Shown: one piece after another, positions 19,306 through 28,922 of the stretch
Layout of the letters: each line of letters opens with the position of its first letter
Numbering within the stretch: the stretch's first letter is position 1
Assembly (NCBI RefSeq): GCF_003544935.1
Contig: NZ_CP032098.1
Location: 930,001 to 994,000, forward strand
DNA length: 64,000 bases
Direction of reading: 5' to 3'
Source of the DNA: Malaciobacter molluscorum LMG 25693
Lineage (GTDB): Bacteria; Campylobacterota; Campylobacteria; Campylobacterales; Arcobacteraceae
The notes under the pieces: generated by a model
Databases searched by the model: none
The model's input: the letters and a program-made list of their open reading frames with translations, nothing else
Told to the model about the DNA's origin: nothing
Position numbers and translations under genes: made by a program

Positions 19306-20307
19306 ATGAATCCGAAATTTATTAAAGGATTGCTATTAAGTTCTTTAATTGCAATAAGTGCACAAGCGGCAACTTGGAAGTATGCAATTGAAGAGAGTAT
19401 TAGTGATGTTCAAGGTGTATATGCCACCAAGTTTAAAGAGTATATTGAAAAGAACTCTAAAAACAAAATAAAGATTTATCCTTATGGTACATTAGGTGAA
19501 TCTGTTGATGTTATGGAGCAATCTCAAGCTGGTATCATTGAGTTTATTGACCAATCTCCTGGATTTACAGGAACTTTAATCCCTGAAGCACAAGCTTTTT
19601 TACTTCCTTATGTTTTTCCTGAAAATAGCAAATCTATAGATAACTTTTTTAAAAACTCAAAAGCAATTAATGAAATGTTTCCTAAACTTTATGCAAAAAA
19701 AGGTTTAACGTTACTAAAAATGTTCCCAGAAGGTGCAGTATCAATTACTACTCAAAAACCTTTTTATAAGCCAGAAGATTTAAATGGTAAAAAAATAAGA
19801 GTAATGACTTCACCTTTACTTGTAGAAACATATAAAGCTTTTGGTGCTGTTCCTACTCCTTTATCATGGGGAGAAGTGTATGGGTCTTTACAAACACGAA
19901 TTATTGATGGTCAAGAAAATCCAATGTTTTGGATAGAATCTGCTAAACTTTATGAAGTATCTAAAGTTATTACGGATATTGGTCATAATATTTTTACTAC
20001 TGCTGTAATGGCAAATAAAAACTTTTTTGATTCTTTATCTAAAGAGAATAAACAATTAATCCAAAAAGCAAATAAATATGCTTTTGATTATATATTAGAT
20101 TATCAAAAAAGAATTATAAAAAAAGCAAAAGATAAAATTAAAAAAGAAAAACCTTCAATAAAATTCGTTACATTATCAAATAAACAAAGAGAACCATTTA
20201 GAAAAGCTGCAAAAGATGTATATAAAAAATATATCGAAATGACTGGTGAGAGTGGAAAGAAAATTTTAGATCAAATGTTATTGGATTTAAAAGAAGCCTC
20301 AAAGTAG
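19306..20307 (+). CDS. dctP: TRAP transporter substrate-binding protein (DctP family)
   Basis: A 333-residue periplasmic receptor with a signal peptide cut near AQA-ATW. DctP-family hallmarks are seen in the conserved region around GKKIRVMTSPLLVETYKAFGA with the substrate-carboxylate-binding arginine, and in SLQTRIIDGQENP. It binds an organic acid; C4-dicarboxylates are common ligands, but the actual substrate is not readable. First gene of dctPQM, 210 bases after a two-component system that may induce it. Start supported by AGGAGA. Confidence 0.9.
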   Translation: MNPKFIKGLLLSSLIAISAQAATWKYAIEESISDVQGVYATKFKEYIEKNSKNKIKIYPYGTLGESVDVMEQSQAGIIEFIDQSPGFTGTLIPEAQAFLLPYVFPENSKSIDNFFKNSKAINEMFPKLYAKKGLTLLKMFPEGAVSITTQKPFYKPEDLNGKKIRVMTSPLLVETYKAFGAVPTPLSWGEVYGSLQTRIIDGQENPMFWIESAKLYEVSKVITDIGHNIFTTAVMANKNFFDSLSKENKQLIQKANKYAFDYILDYQKRIIKKAKDKIKKEKPSIKFVTLSNKQREPFRKAAKDVYKKYIEMTGESGKKILDQMLLDLKEASK

Positions 20308-20311
20308 ATTA

Positions 20312-20881
20312 ATGAAATATTATTTTAATAAAACATCTAAAACTTTACAAGTTTTGCTTGATAAAGTAGATAATACTCTAAGTAAGATAGAATCTATCTT
20401 ACTTGGATTGGGTGTAATATTGATGGCTTTAAATACAATCATCAATGTAATAGGTAGATTTGTTTTTAATCACAGTTTTTTCTTTAGTGCTGAATTAAAT
20501 AGAATTTTAATTATTTTAATTACCTTTGCTGGAATCGGTTATGCTGCAAGAAAAGGTCGTCATATTAGAATGTCTGCAATATATGATGCTCTTCCTAAAA
20601 AATTTAAAAAAGTATTTATGATTTTTATATGTTTAATTACTTCTTTTGTAATGTTTTCACTTTTTTATTTCTCATTAGATTATATAAATAAATTGATAAT
20701 ATCAGGAAGAATTTTACCATCACTTCAAATACCAGTTTATGTTACTTATATTTGGGTTCCAATAGGTTTTTTTATTACAGCAATACAATATTTTTTAACT
20801 GTGATTAAAAATATAATAGAAAAAGATGATGTATATTTATCAACTGAAGTTATTGATGAATATCATGATGTTGATGTATAA
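20312..20881 (+). CDS. dctQ: TRAP transporter small permease (DctQ family)
   Basis: A 189-residue membrane protein with four hydrophobic helices and the family motif of helix two to three (NVIGRFVFNHSFFFSAELNRILIILITFAGIGYAARKGRHI, summarised by its SAELNR and RKGRHI parts). It pairs with the large permease to form the sodium-driven uptake channel. It starts four bases after dctP. Confidence 0.9.
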   Translation: MKYYFNKTSKTLQVLLDKVDNTLSKIESILLGLGVILMALNTIINVIGRFVFNHSFFFSAELNRILIILITFAGIGYAARKGRHIRMSAIYDALPKKFKKVFMIFICLITSFVMFSLFYFSLDYINKLIISGRILPSLQIPVYVTYIWVPIGFFITAIQYFLTVIKNIIEKDDVYLSTEVIDEYHDVDV

Positions 20882-20893
20882 AAGGTAAATTCT

Positions 20894-22180
20894 ATGGCAT
20901 TATTAATATTTTCTGTTATGTTAGGACTTTTACTTTTAGGTTTTCCAATGATTGTTCCTTTAGTTGTAGGAACATTTGTAGGATTTATAGAGATTTTTGG
21001 TGATGTAAGTAAAATGCAGTTTGTTATTCAACAATTTTTGGCAGGAATAAAACCAGCTTCATTAGTTGCTGTCCCAATGTTTATTTTTGCAGCAGATATT
21101 ATGACAAGAGGACAATCTGCAAATAGATTAATAGAAATGGTAATGAAATTTATTGGGCATATCAAAGGAGGATTAGCTGTTAGTACCTCTGCTGCTTGTA
21201 CTCTTTTTGGAGCAGTTTCTGGTTCTACACAAGCAACTGTTGTTGCAGTTGGTTCTCCTTTACGTCCAAAGATGTTAAAAGCAGGATACAAAGATTCTTT
21301 TATTTTAGCATTAATTATTAATTCAAGTGATATTGCTTTCTTAATTCCTCCAAGTATTGGTATGATTATTTATGGAGTAATATCAGAAACTTCTATCGCT
21401 GAGTTATTTATAGCTGGAATTGGACCTGGGCTTTTAATACTATTACTTTTCTCAATTTATAGTGTTATTTATGCAGTTATAAATGATGTACCAACAGAAC
21501 CAAAAGCTAGTTGGAAAAGTAGATTAAACGCAGTAAAACAAGCTTTATGGCCTCTTGGTTTTCCTGTTATTATTGTGGGTGGAATTTATGGTGGAATATT
21601 TAGTCCAACAGAAGCTGCTTCAATATGTGTTTTATATGCAATAATTTTGGAAACATTGGTTTTTAAAACAATGAAATTTAAAGATGTATTTGATACTGCA
21701 AAATCGACTGGATTAATTACAGGTGTTGTATTTATTTTAGTTGCAGCTGGTGCAGCTTTTTCTTGGGTTATTTCATTTGCTCAAATTCCTCAACAACTTT
21801 TATCTTCAATTGGTATAGCTCAAATGCAACCAAAAGAGATATTATTCGTTATTTCAGTAGCATTTTTTATTGGATGCATGTTTGTTGATCCAATTGTTGT
21901 GATTTTAATATTAGTTCCTATCTTTGCACCGGTTGTAAATAGTGTGGGATTAGATCCTGTTTTGGTTGGTACTATTATTACTTTACAAGTGGCAATTGGT
22001 TCTGCAACTCCACCATTTGGTTGTGATATATTTACTGCGATAGCTGTATTTAAAAGACCTTATATAGAAGTAATAAGAGGAACTTTACCTTTTGTTTTAA
22101 TACTATTTTTTGTAACTGCGATGCTTATATTTTTTCCAGATATATCTCTATTTTTAAGAGATTTAGCTTTTAAAGAATAG
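20894..22180 (+). CDS. dctM: TRAP transporter large permease (DctM family)
   Basis: A 428-residue inner-membrane subunit with about twelve hydrophobic segments. DctM features include FAADIMTRG, the GAVSGSTQATVVAVG stretch in the first half, IPPSIGMIIYG, and SATPPFGCDIF in the second half. Length is normal. It ends at a bidirectional terminator. Confidence 0.93.
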   Translation: MALLIFSVMLGLLLLGFPMIVPLVVGTFVGFIEIFGDVSKMQFVIQQFLAGIKPASLVAVPMFIFAADIMTRGQSANRLIEMVMKFIGHIKGGLAVSTSAACTLFGAVSGSTQATVVAVGSPLRPKMLKAGYKDSFILALIINSSDIAFLIPPSIGMIIYGVISETSIAELFIAGIGPGLLILLLFSIYSVIYAVINDVPTEPKASWKSRLNAVKQALWPLGFPVIIVGGIYGGIFSPTEAASICVLYAIILETLVFKTMKFKDVFDTAKSTGLITGVVFILVAAGAAFSWVISFAQIPQQLLSSIGIAQMQPKEILFVISVAFFIGCMFVDPIVVILILVPIFAPVVNSVGLDPVLVGTIITLQVAIGSATPPFGCDIFTAIAVFKRPYIEVIRGTLPFVLILFFVTAMLIFFPDISLFLRDLAFKE

Positions 22181-22201
22181 ACTTCTTAATTGAAGTCTAT
22201 T
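22176..22201. terminator. Bidirectional terminator after dctM
   Basis: A perfect 10-base stem (22176-22185 with 22192-22201) flanked by A and T runs, between convergent genes. Confidence 0.8.
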
Positions 22202-23872
22202 TTATTCACTAAAAATTTCAAATAATATTGATTTTAGTTCGCTTTTCATCTCTTCATTTAATTCTTTTTTATCTGTATAGATATAAAAAGGAACTGTATT
22301 TAACATAGAGTGTTTTAGTCTTTTTCTAAGAGTTGATACTTCATCTAAGTTTATTAGTTCTTCTCCATCATACAAACTAAAATCTTTTTGTACTCCTAAA
22401 TTAAAAGAAACTATTTGATAAGTTAAAAAATACTCTTTTCTTTCAATTTCCCATTTTTTTATAAAATTATCAAGTACAGTTTGTAACTTCTTTAATTTAA
22501 ACTCAGTTATATATCCAAAACTCTCTCTAAATTTATATCTTTCAACAGTAGAAAAATTTAATACTCTATAAAATTCATTTAGATTTTTCCAAGGACTTGA
22601 AAATACCCTTTTACCAAAAAGAACCTCTTCGAAACAGTATAAATATTTTTGGTCTTTTCTTGTTATTTGTTTGCTATTTTTTATTTTGAAATACTCTTCT
22701 TTAAAAAGACTTATTAACCAGTTTTCATCAAGTAAACATATTGTATCTAACTGTTTATTTGAATCTTGTACTTTTAAAAATTTCCATAACATTGATATTG
22801 ATTTTGATACATTATTAACTTCTTTATCTTCTTTAAAGTAGTTGGAAGAAAGGTATTGAACTACGCTTTCTAAAACTGTATCAGTTTTAGCAATTCCATG
22901 ATTATAAATAACTTTTTTATAAAGGTTAAATCTAAGTTCTAGCATATGTTCAATATCAATTAAGGACATATCAAAAAAACTTAATACAAAGCTATTGTCA
23001 TTTTTCACAAGTATTGCTTGTTTTGTAATTCTAATGTGATCAATTGGTCCAGTAATATAACCACTTGCAAGCATATCTCTATTTATATAATCAAGTCTAT
23101 CTGCATCAACTGTACTATCTATATATTTATGTAAAACACTAAAATCAAAATTTTTATAGACTTTATTTTCTAGTATATAAGTTGCTAATATTTTTAAAAG
23201 TTTTAAATAGTTTACATTCTTTTTTAGAAGTTCTGGTAATTCAATATCAAAAAGTAAATCAAGAAGTTTTTTGCCTATTGCTTCGTGTAAAACTAAAGTA
23301 GAATTTTGTGTTATTTGTTCATAAATTTCAATAAACTCTTTCTCTTTTTCATTTAATATCTCTTTTTGTATTATTTTTCTATATACTTTTTTTAATGCAT
23401 GTTCAACTTGATGGGAAAAAGGAAGATGTCCAACATCATGTAATAATCCAACAATTCTTATTGTTTGAAGCATAATTGTATATACAGCTCTTTGAGATTT
23501 TGATTTTGTAGGAATAGTAAATTGATATAATGCTTTATTTGCAAAGTATTCTAAATCTTTAATTTGTAAATCTAAATTATTCTCAATAATAATATCTTTA
23601 ATTACATATTTTAATTGTTTTAAAAACTCATTTTTTGTTAGTTTATCAGCATTTAATATAGAATTTTTGAACATAAATGAAGCTAAATGCATTGTTCCTA
23701 ATGAGTGAATAAATCTTTTAGTTGTAATTGATGGAAAAGAGAAGTATGCAAGTGCATTTTGTGTAATAAATTGTAATCTATTTACTATTTTTGTTTGTAA
23801 AATCTTATCTTCTAATTTTGTGTATTCTATATGATTGTATATAGTATCATTTATTAATCTATTGTGTATGAT
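22202..23872 (-). CDS. HD-superfamily phosphohydrolase, non-AUG start
   Basis: The first ATG (23692) would begin inside the HD domain and lose its first metal-ligand histidine. The frame is open about 60 codons further upstream and encodes INDTIYNHIEY, RLQFITQNALAYFSFP and RFIHSLGTMHLA. This is the usual N-terminus of this family (compare INDPIHG and RFxHSLG). No ATG, GTG or TTG exists there; ATC (23872) or ATA (23869) after AAGGA are the only starts, giving about 556 residues. The HD pair is in GLLHDVGHLPFSHQVEH. The family includes dNTP triphosphohydrolases; the substrate is unknown here. Confidence 0.75.
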   Translation of the reverse strand: MIHNRLINDTIYNHIEYTKLEDKILQTKIVNRLQFITQNALAYFSFPSITTKRFIHSLGTMHLASFMFKNSILNADKLTKNEFLKQLKYVIKDIIIENNLDLQIKDLEYFANKALYQFTIPTKSKSQRAVYTIMLQTIRIVGLLHDVGHLPFSHQVEHALKKVYRKIIQKEILNEKEKEFIEIYEQITQNSTLVLHEAIGKKLLDLLFDIELPELLKKNVNYLKLLKILATYILENKVYKNFDFSVLHKYIDSTVDADRLDYINRDMLASGYITGPIDHIRITKQAILVKNDNSFVLSFFDMSLIDIEHMLELRFNLYKKVIYNHGIAKTDTVLESVVQYLSSNYFKEDKEVNNVSKSISMLWKFLKVQDSNKQLDTICLLDENWLISLFKEEYFKIKNSKQITRKDQKYLYCFEEVLFGKRVFSSPWKNLNEFYRVLNFSTVERYKFRESFGYITEFKLKKLQTVLDNFIKKWEIERKEYFLTYQIVSFNLGVQKDFSLYDGEELINLDEVSTLRKRLKHSMLNTVPFYIYTDKKELNEEMKSELKSILFEIFSE

Positions 23873-23987
23873 TCTAAAATCCTTCTATTTTTTTGTATTA
23901 TATCTATTAAATGATAAAATTGTTTAATTAATTATATAAATTTTTGATTGCATAATAGTTACTAAAGATTTAAAGGAGTATTATTTT

Positions 23988-24006
23988 AATAATGATAATT
24001 ATTAAG
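23988..24006. promoter_or_regulatory. Fur-box-like site before FeoB-associated gene
   Basis: AATAATGATAATTATTAAG matches 15 of 19 positions of the Fur consensus and sits immediately upstream of the small gene at 24015. Confidence 0.6.
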
Positions 24007-24014
24007 GAAATAAG

Positions 24015-24146
24015 ATGAACTATGAAGATATTATAATAGGATTAATAGCATTAGGTTGTATATTTTATTTATATAAAAAATTATTTAGAAAAAAAGGCGA
24101 TTGTGGCTGCGGAGGCGGTGGTAATTGTAACTCAAAGAAAAAATAG
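24015..24146 (+). CDS. FeoB-associated Cys-rich small membrane protein
   Basis: A 43-residue protein with one membrane helix (DIIIGLIALGCIFYLYKKLF) followed by a basic stretch and the cysteine cluster GDCGCGGGGNC. This is the FeoB_associated (PF12669-type) pattern usually found beside the ferrous-iron transporter FeoB. AAGGAAATAAG precedes the ATG. No feoAB gene is nearby, so it stands alone, apparently under Fur control. Confidence 0.8.
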   Translation: MNYEDIIIGLIALGCIFYLYKKLFRKKGDCGCGGGGNCNSKKK

Positions 24147-24166
24147 AGATTAGTCTCTATTTTTTT
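24141..24166 (+). terminator. Terminator after small iron-linked gene
   Basis: A 9-base stem (24141-24149 with 24154-24162), TTAG loop and seven T residues. It overlaps the 3-prime end of the convergent phoH2 gene. Confidence 0.75.
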
Positions 24167-25532
24167 GTTTTTCAAAAATTCTTTCTGTAAACTCAGCAAA
24201 TTTCCCTCTTACTGCTTTTTCTAATTCAATAGCAAACATATTTATTTCATCATGTTTTTCATTTGTTTGTTTTAGAAGTGTAGTAAGACCATTATTATAT
24301 TTATTTAAGTATAGATTATCAATTTGTCTATTTGAACCAATTACTATTGCCATGCAAGATTCATCAAGCCTACTTAAAATTAGTTGAGTTGTTTTTTCAC
24401 TAGAATTTTGCCATTCATCCATTATTACAATTGCAGAACTTAAAGTTCTACCTCTTGCTTCTCCTGGCCATAATGTTTCAATGCAATATTTTGATGTTAA
24501 TTCTGAAATCTTTGATTCAATTGATTCCTTATTTTCTCTATTTTCATTTTTTCTTAATTGTTTTTTCGCAATAAATTCTAAAGTATCAGAAAGTGCCATA
24601 TTATAAATTCTGAATTTTTCGTCATTTCCAGCAAGATATCCTATATCTGCACCTTTATCAAGAGATTCTATTGAATTTCTTACATATACAATTTTATCGT
24701 ATAAGCCTAAATCAATTAATCTCATAGCTGAAACAATAGACATTAAAGTTTTTCCACTTCCTGCTTTTGCATCAATTACTAATAAATCAAACATATTAGA
24801 TAATATTGCTTTCATAAAAAGTTTTTGTTTTAAATTTACTGGTTTTACATTTAATGCTTTAAAATCTGCTTCTGTAAGTAGGTTTATTTTTCCATTTATT
24901 ATAAGTGCATATGTTTTATTTCCATCAATACTTTCAAAACAATATGAAAAATTTTCATATTTATAATCTTCATCAAAATTTAAAATATCAGATTGTTCTA
25001 GACTATTAAATAGTGATGAATCAAGTTCTATATTTTTTACAAATTCAAATTTTGGAACAGTTGATTTATCATCATGTAATGTTTCAGTTTTTATTCCTTT
25101 GAATAGTGCAAATGTTCTTGCATAAACATCAAGTGATAAAAATATAGTTTGTGCACCTTTATAATAATCTTGTGCAATTACTGCAACTTCAATTATTCTT
25201 TTATCATTGCTCTCACTAATATGTACTTGTTCAATTTTTGCTTCATAAATATCTTTTGAAATAATATTTAGATTTAATGTATCGTTAAAAAGTTTTACAA
25301 CTTTGTAGCCAGGTTTATAATCAACCTCTTTTATTTTCATATTAGCTAACAATCTAGCAAACTCTCTTGCATAAAATCCCAGTTCATTCGTCAATTTCTT
25401 CTTATCTTCAAGTTCTAATAGAACAGTTTCAGGAATTACAATTTTATTAGTTTTATTGTCTGAAATTCTATCTAGATTTTGAATATTTTGTAAGATGATA
25501 TTGGTATCTATTACATATATTTTTTCTTTCAT
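24150..25532 (-). CDS. PhoH2: PIN nuclease fused to PhoH ATPase
   Basis: A 460-residue cytoplasmic protein. An N-terminal PIN domain (YVIDTNIILQ with its first acid, VLLELED, FLSLDVYARTFA) is joined to a PhoH-type P-loop domain (VIDAKAGSGKTLMS; Walker B-like IVIMDEWQNS; GSNRQIDN). PhoH2 proteins are RNA-unwinding ribonucleases in other bacteria. It starts 54 bases after selB stops, on the same strand. It could be co-transcribed with selAB, but nothing ties it to selenium. Confidence 0.88.
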   Translation of the reverse strand: MKEKIYVIDTNIILQNIQNLDRISDNKTNKIVIPETVLLELEDKKKLTNELGFYAREFARLLANMKIKEVDYKPGYKVVKLFNDTLNLNIISKDIYEAKIEQVHISESNDKRIIEVAVIAQDYYKGAQTIFLSLDVYARTFALFKGIKTETLHDDKSTVPKFEFVKNIELDSSLFNSLEQSDILNFDEDYKYENFSYCFESIDGNKTYALIINGKINLLTEADFKALNVKPVNLKQKLFMKAILSNMFDLLVIDAKAGSGKTLMSIVSAMRLIDLGLYDKIVYVRNSIESLDKGADIGYLAGNDEKFRIYNMALSDTLEFIAKKQLRKNENRENKESIESKISELTSKYCIETLWPGEARGRTLSSAIVIMDEWQNSSEKTTQLILSRLDESCMAIVIGSNRQIDNLYLNKYNNGLTTLLKQTNEKHDEINMFAIELEKAVRGKFAEFTERIFEKQKNRD

Positions 25533-25585
25533 AAGAAAATTATATCCCGAGTATGATTACATTTTAATGACAAGCTGTATATTTG

Positions 25586-27427
25586 CTACACAAGTTGTGT
25601 AACAAATACTCTTTTTTTATCTATTTTTTTTATTTGTGAGAAATTATCTAAATAGTCAAGATAAGCTATAATATATTTTCTACTTAATTCAAATCTATTT
25701 TTAAAATTTTGAATATCTATATATCCGTCTTCTGTTATTATTTTTTTCATCTCTTTTACAATAAGAGTTAAGTTATTTGCATGTATAAAAAGATTATGTT
25801 GTAGTCTAAAAACTTGTTTTTTTGCACATAAAGATTTTAGAATATTATCACCAAGTTTTCTATCTATATCTAAATCATCATAAATATTATAAGGAGCAGT
25901 TGGACTAAAGCTTTCTTCTTCAAGTCTTTTACAAATTAAATTTTCAAGTGATTGAGTAAAGTCTTCTTCTATATTTGCATTTTTATATAGATTTTTTTCT
26001 CTTTTTAAAAATTCTTCTTTTTCAAGTTCATCTAAAACTATTTGAATAAAAGAGCTACTTGCCCATTTTATTCTAAGTTTTATTGCTGCATTTGAAAGTA
26101 GGGCAAATTTATTTTTTGTATATATTTCTTCTATTTTCTTTTTTATATAATCTTTTGTTTCAATAGGGTAGATTATTAACTCTTTTTCATCACAAAAAAC
26201 ATTAGTTAAGTTTTGTCCAAATTCAATTGCTTCATTGTGGCTAAGAGCAAATCTTTGTGCTGATGAGATTAATCCTAAACCTTTTTTATGAGCTTGTAAT
26301 AATATTTTGTATGCATCATCAAAATTTGATTGATAAAGAGCATCAAGAAGTTCTTTTTTTTGTGTTTTTTTCATTGGATCATTTACACAATTTAATACAA
26401 CTCCACCTGCAATTGTGTCATTTGATTGTCTTAAGATTACTTTTTCTTTATAAATAGAGAAAAATTCATCTTTTGCTTTTATTGTTGCAAAACCTGTTTC
26501 TAAACTTGTTGTTGAGTCAAATAATAAAACTTTTACTTCAACTTTTTTAGAACCAATAAACAAAGAGTATGTTCTATTGTGATAAAGTTTTTTACCTTTT
26601 AAACATTTAAAACTTATATCTAAAGTGTTAAAACCTCTTAAATAGCCTTTTTTAGATATTAAATCTCCTCTTTTTAAATCTGTAGTTTTTATATTTTGAA
26701 GATTTAGAGCTGCTCTATTTGATATATTTGCTTCAAGTGCATTTTTATTATGAACTTGAATGTTTTTTATTTTAGTTTCTTTATTTAACCTAGGAATAAA
26801 TACTTTTTCATTGATTTCACATTTATTTCCTAAAACTGTACCTGTTACAACTGTACCAATACCTTTTACTGAAAATACTCTATCTATATAATATCTAAAG
26901 AAATTTTCTTGTTCTTTATTTGTATTTTTTATTGTAAATAGTTGATCTTTTAAATTCTCAATTGATATTTTATCATTTGTAGATACACTACATATAAATT
27001 TTATATCAAAATTAAAATCTTCTAAAAAATTTTCTATTTGTGTTTGTATTTCTTTTAATTTTTCTTCATTTACTAAATCTTTTTTTGTAATAACTACAAT
27101 TAACTCTTTTATATCAAGTAAATCAATAATTTCAATATGTTCTATTGTTTGAGGCATTATACCTTCATTTGCAGCAATAACAAGCATCACACAATCAAAT
27201 GAAAAAGCTCCTGCAATCATATTCTTTACAAGTTTTTCATGTCCAGGAACATCAATAAAAGCGATATTTTGTTGAGCTTTTCTTAGGTTTGAAAAAGATA
27301 AATCAATAGTAATTCCTCTTTGTTTCTCTTCTTTTGTTTCATCACCTTCAAATCCATTAAGAGCTTTTATTAAAGATGTTTTTCCATGATCAATATGTCC
27401 TGCTGTACCTATAATAATATTACTCAT
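25586..27427 (-). CDS. selB: Selenocysteine-specific elongation factor
   Basis: A 613-residue protein, same length as E. coli SelB. It delivers Sec-tRNA to UGA codons marked by a SECIS hairpin. EF-Tu-like GTPase motifs: GTAGHIDHGKTS, RGITID, DVPGHE and TKKD. Domains II and III follow (GTVVTGTVLG). The C-terminal third is a chain of winged helices; the last (about 555-613) should bind the SECIS. It overlaps selA by four bases, so the two are coupled. Its mRNA targets in this window are fdhA2 and fdhA3. Confidence 0.97.
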   Translation of the reverse strand: MSNIIIGTAGHIDHGKTSLIKALNGFEGDETKEEKQRGITIDLSFSNLRKAQQNIAFIDVPGHEKLVKNMIAGAFSFDCVMLVIAANEGIMPQTIEHIEIIDLLDIKELIVVITKKDLVNEEKLKEIQTQIENFLEDFNFDIKFICSVSTNDKISIENLKDQLFTIKNTNKEQENFFRYYIDRVFSVKGIGTVVTGTVLGNKCEINEKVFIPRLNKETKIKNIQVHNKNALEANISNRAALNLQNIKTTDLKRGDLISKKGYLRGFNTLDISFKCLKGKKLYHNRTYSLFIGSKKVEVKVLLFDSTTSLETGFATIKAKDEFFSIYKEKVILRQSNDTIAGGVVLNCVNDPMKKTQKKELLDALYQSNFDDAYKILLQAHKKGLGLISSAQRFALSHNEAIEFGQNLTNVFCDEKELIIYPIETKDYIKKKIEEIYTKNKFALLSNAAIKLRIKWASSSFIQIVLDELEKEEFLKREKNLYKNANIEEDFTQSLENLICKRLEEESFSPTAPYNIYDDLDIDRKLGDNILKSLCAKKQVFRLQHNLFIHANNLTLIVKEMKKIITEDGYIDIQNFKNRFELSRKYIIAYLDYLDNFSQIKKIDKKRVFVTQLV

Positions 27428-28770
27428 TTAAAAACCTTTTTTATAATTGCAATTATTTCATCTACTTCTGAATCTTTTATACTCCTAAAATCTAATAATA
27501 CTTTTTCATTTTCTATTCTTGCAATAATATTATTTTTTCTTAAAAGTTCTTCTATTTTATTTGGTTTAAAATCCTTATATTCAATACTTAAAGCAATTGT
27601 TGGGATTTTTCTATTTGGAGTTGTTCCTCCACCAATAAGAGATGAAGTTTCTATTATTTCACAATTACAAATATTTTCTAAATTCTGTTTTATGTATTTT
27701 GCTCTTTGTTCTAATGTTTCAATTGTAGTGTATAACATTTGTAAAGTTGGAATATCTTCTAATTGTCCTTTTAAATAAGAGTTTAAATGTTCTTGCAATA
27801 AGCTAAGCGTAATTTTATCAACTCTTAACATTCTTAGTAATTGATTTTTTTTAATTTGATCAATTAATTCTTTCTTCCCAAGAATTACACCAGCTTGTAC
27901 ACTTCCCAACAGTTTATCTCCTGAAAAACTAATTAATGAGGGATTATATTGCATTATTTTTAGAATTGAAGGTTCTTTTTTATCTAAGTTATAAGGTAAA
28001 TCAATTATATGACCACTCCCCATATCATAATAATCAATTACACTTTTTTCTTTTGCAATTTTTATTATATCTTCTAGTTCTACTTCACTCGTAAATCCTT
28101 CAATGGAGTAGTTTGATTTGTGTACTTTCATTAAAATTGAAGTATTCTCATTTATAGCATTTTCATAATCTTTTTTGTGAGTTTTATTTGTAGTTCCTAT
28201 CTCTTTTAATATTGCTCCACTTTGTGACATTACTTCAGGAACTCTAAAACTTCCTCCAATTTCAACTAATTCACCTCTACTTACAATAACTTCTTTGTTT
28301 TTAGCAAAAGTGTTTAATATCAAAAAAACTGCACTTGCATTGTTATTTACAACTAGTGCATCTTCACATCCTGTTAAGTTTTGTAAAGTTTTTACAATAT
28401 GCGAATATCTTTCTCCTCTTTTACCCTCTTTTAAATCATATTCAAGGTTATTATATGAACTTACAATATCTTTTACTTTATCAAAACTCTTTTTTGTTAT
28501 TAAACTTCTTCCAAGATTTGTATGAACAATAATTCCTGTTGCGTTTATTACTTTTTGCAGTGAAGGTTTTATAATATTTTTATACTCTTTTATAATATTA
28601 TTAGTTAATTTTTCTTCTTCTATTTTATTGATTTTATTCGAAAGAATGTCTTCTCTTAGTTTATTGATTTTTTCTTTTGTAATTTTTGTTATTAATTTGG
28701 AAGAGTAATTTTCAAAGATTTTATTTTTAATAAATTTATCAACTTTTGGAATCTGCTTTAGCAAAGTCAT
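27424..28770 (-). CDS. selA: L-seryl-tRNA(Sec) selenium transferase
   Basis: A 448-residue PLP enzyme converting Ser-tRNA(Sec) to Sec-tRNA(Sec) with selenophosphate. The N-terminal tRNA-binding helix region is followed by NATGIIVHTNLGRSL. The PLP lysine is Lys286 in SFSGDKLLGSVQAG. The start lies 54 bases from the divergent tRNA-Sec gene. Operon selA-selB. Confidence 0.97.
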   Translation of the reverse strand: MTLLKQIPKVDKFIKNKIFENYSSKLITKITKEKINKLREDILSNKINKIEEEKLTNNIIKEYKNIIKPSLQKVINATGIIVHTNLGRSLITKKSFDKVKDIVSSYNNLEYDLKEGKRGERYSHIVKTLQNLTGCEDALVVNNNASAVFLILNTFAKNKEVIVSRGELVEIGGSFRVPEVMSQSGAILKEIGTTNKTHKKDYENAINENTSILMKVHKSNYSIEGFTSEVELEDIIKIAKEKSVIDYYDMGSGHIIDLPYNLDKKEPSILKIMQYNPSLISFSGDKLLGSVQAGVILGKKELIDQIKKNQLLRMLRVDKITLSLLQEHLNSYLKGQLEDIPTLQMLYTTIETLEQRAKYIKQNLENICNCEIIETSSLIGGGTTPNRKIPTIALSIEYKDFKPNKIEELLRKNNIIARIENEKVLLDFRSIKDSEVDEIIAIIKKVFK

Positions 28771-28824
28771 TTTTACCCTTTATATTGTTTTAAATTTATA
28801 TATAGTAAAATTATAAACTTATTT

Positions 28825-28922
28825 GGGAGGTATGTGATCCTGGTGGACGCCACGGGCTTCAACCCCGATGTCTGGCTTTGTGTAAAGTTGGAGGTAGGTT
28901 CGATTCCTACACCTTCTCGCCA
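28825..28922 (+). tRNA. selC: tRNA-Sec (anticodon TCA)
   Basis: A 98-base tRNA with encoded CCA. The anticodon arm CGGG-CTTCAAC-CCCG presents TCA. The extended variable arm pairs GGCTTT with AAAGTT, and the T-arm is GTAGG-TTCGATT-CCTAC. The acceptor pairs six positions (two G-U); in my reading positions 7 and 8 (U-C, A-A) do not pair, which is unusual for the 8-pair bacterial tRNA-Sec. Flanked by selA (divergent) and selD. Confidence 0.95.

Noticed and set aside
25582-25606. Inverted repeat at the 3-prime end of selB as terminator
   Set aside because: The stem is imperfect, lies over the last codons of selB and is not followed by a T run; phoH2 may be read through.
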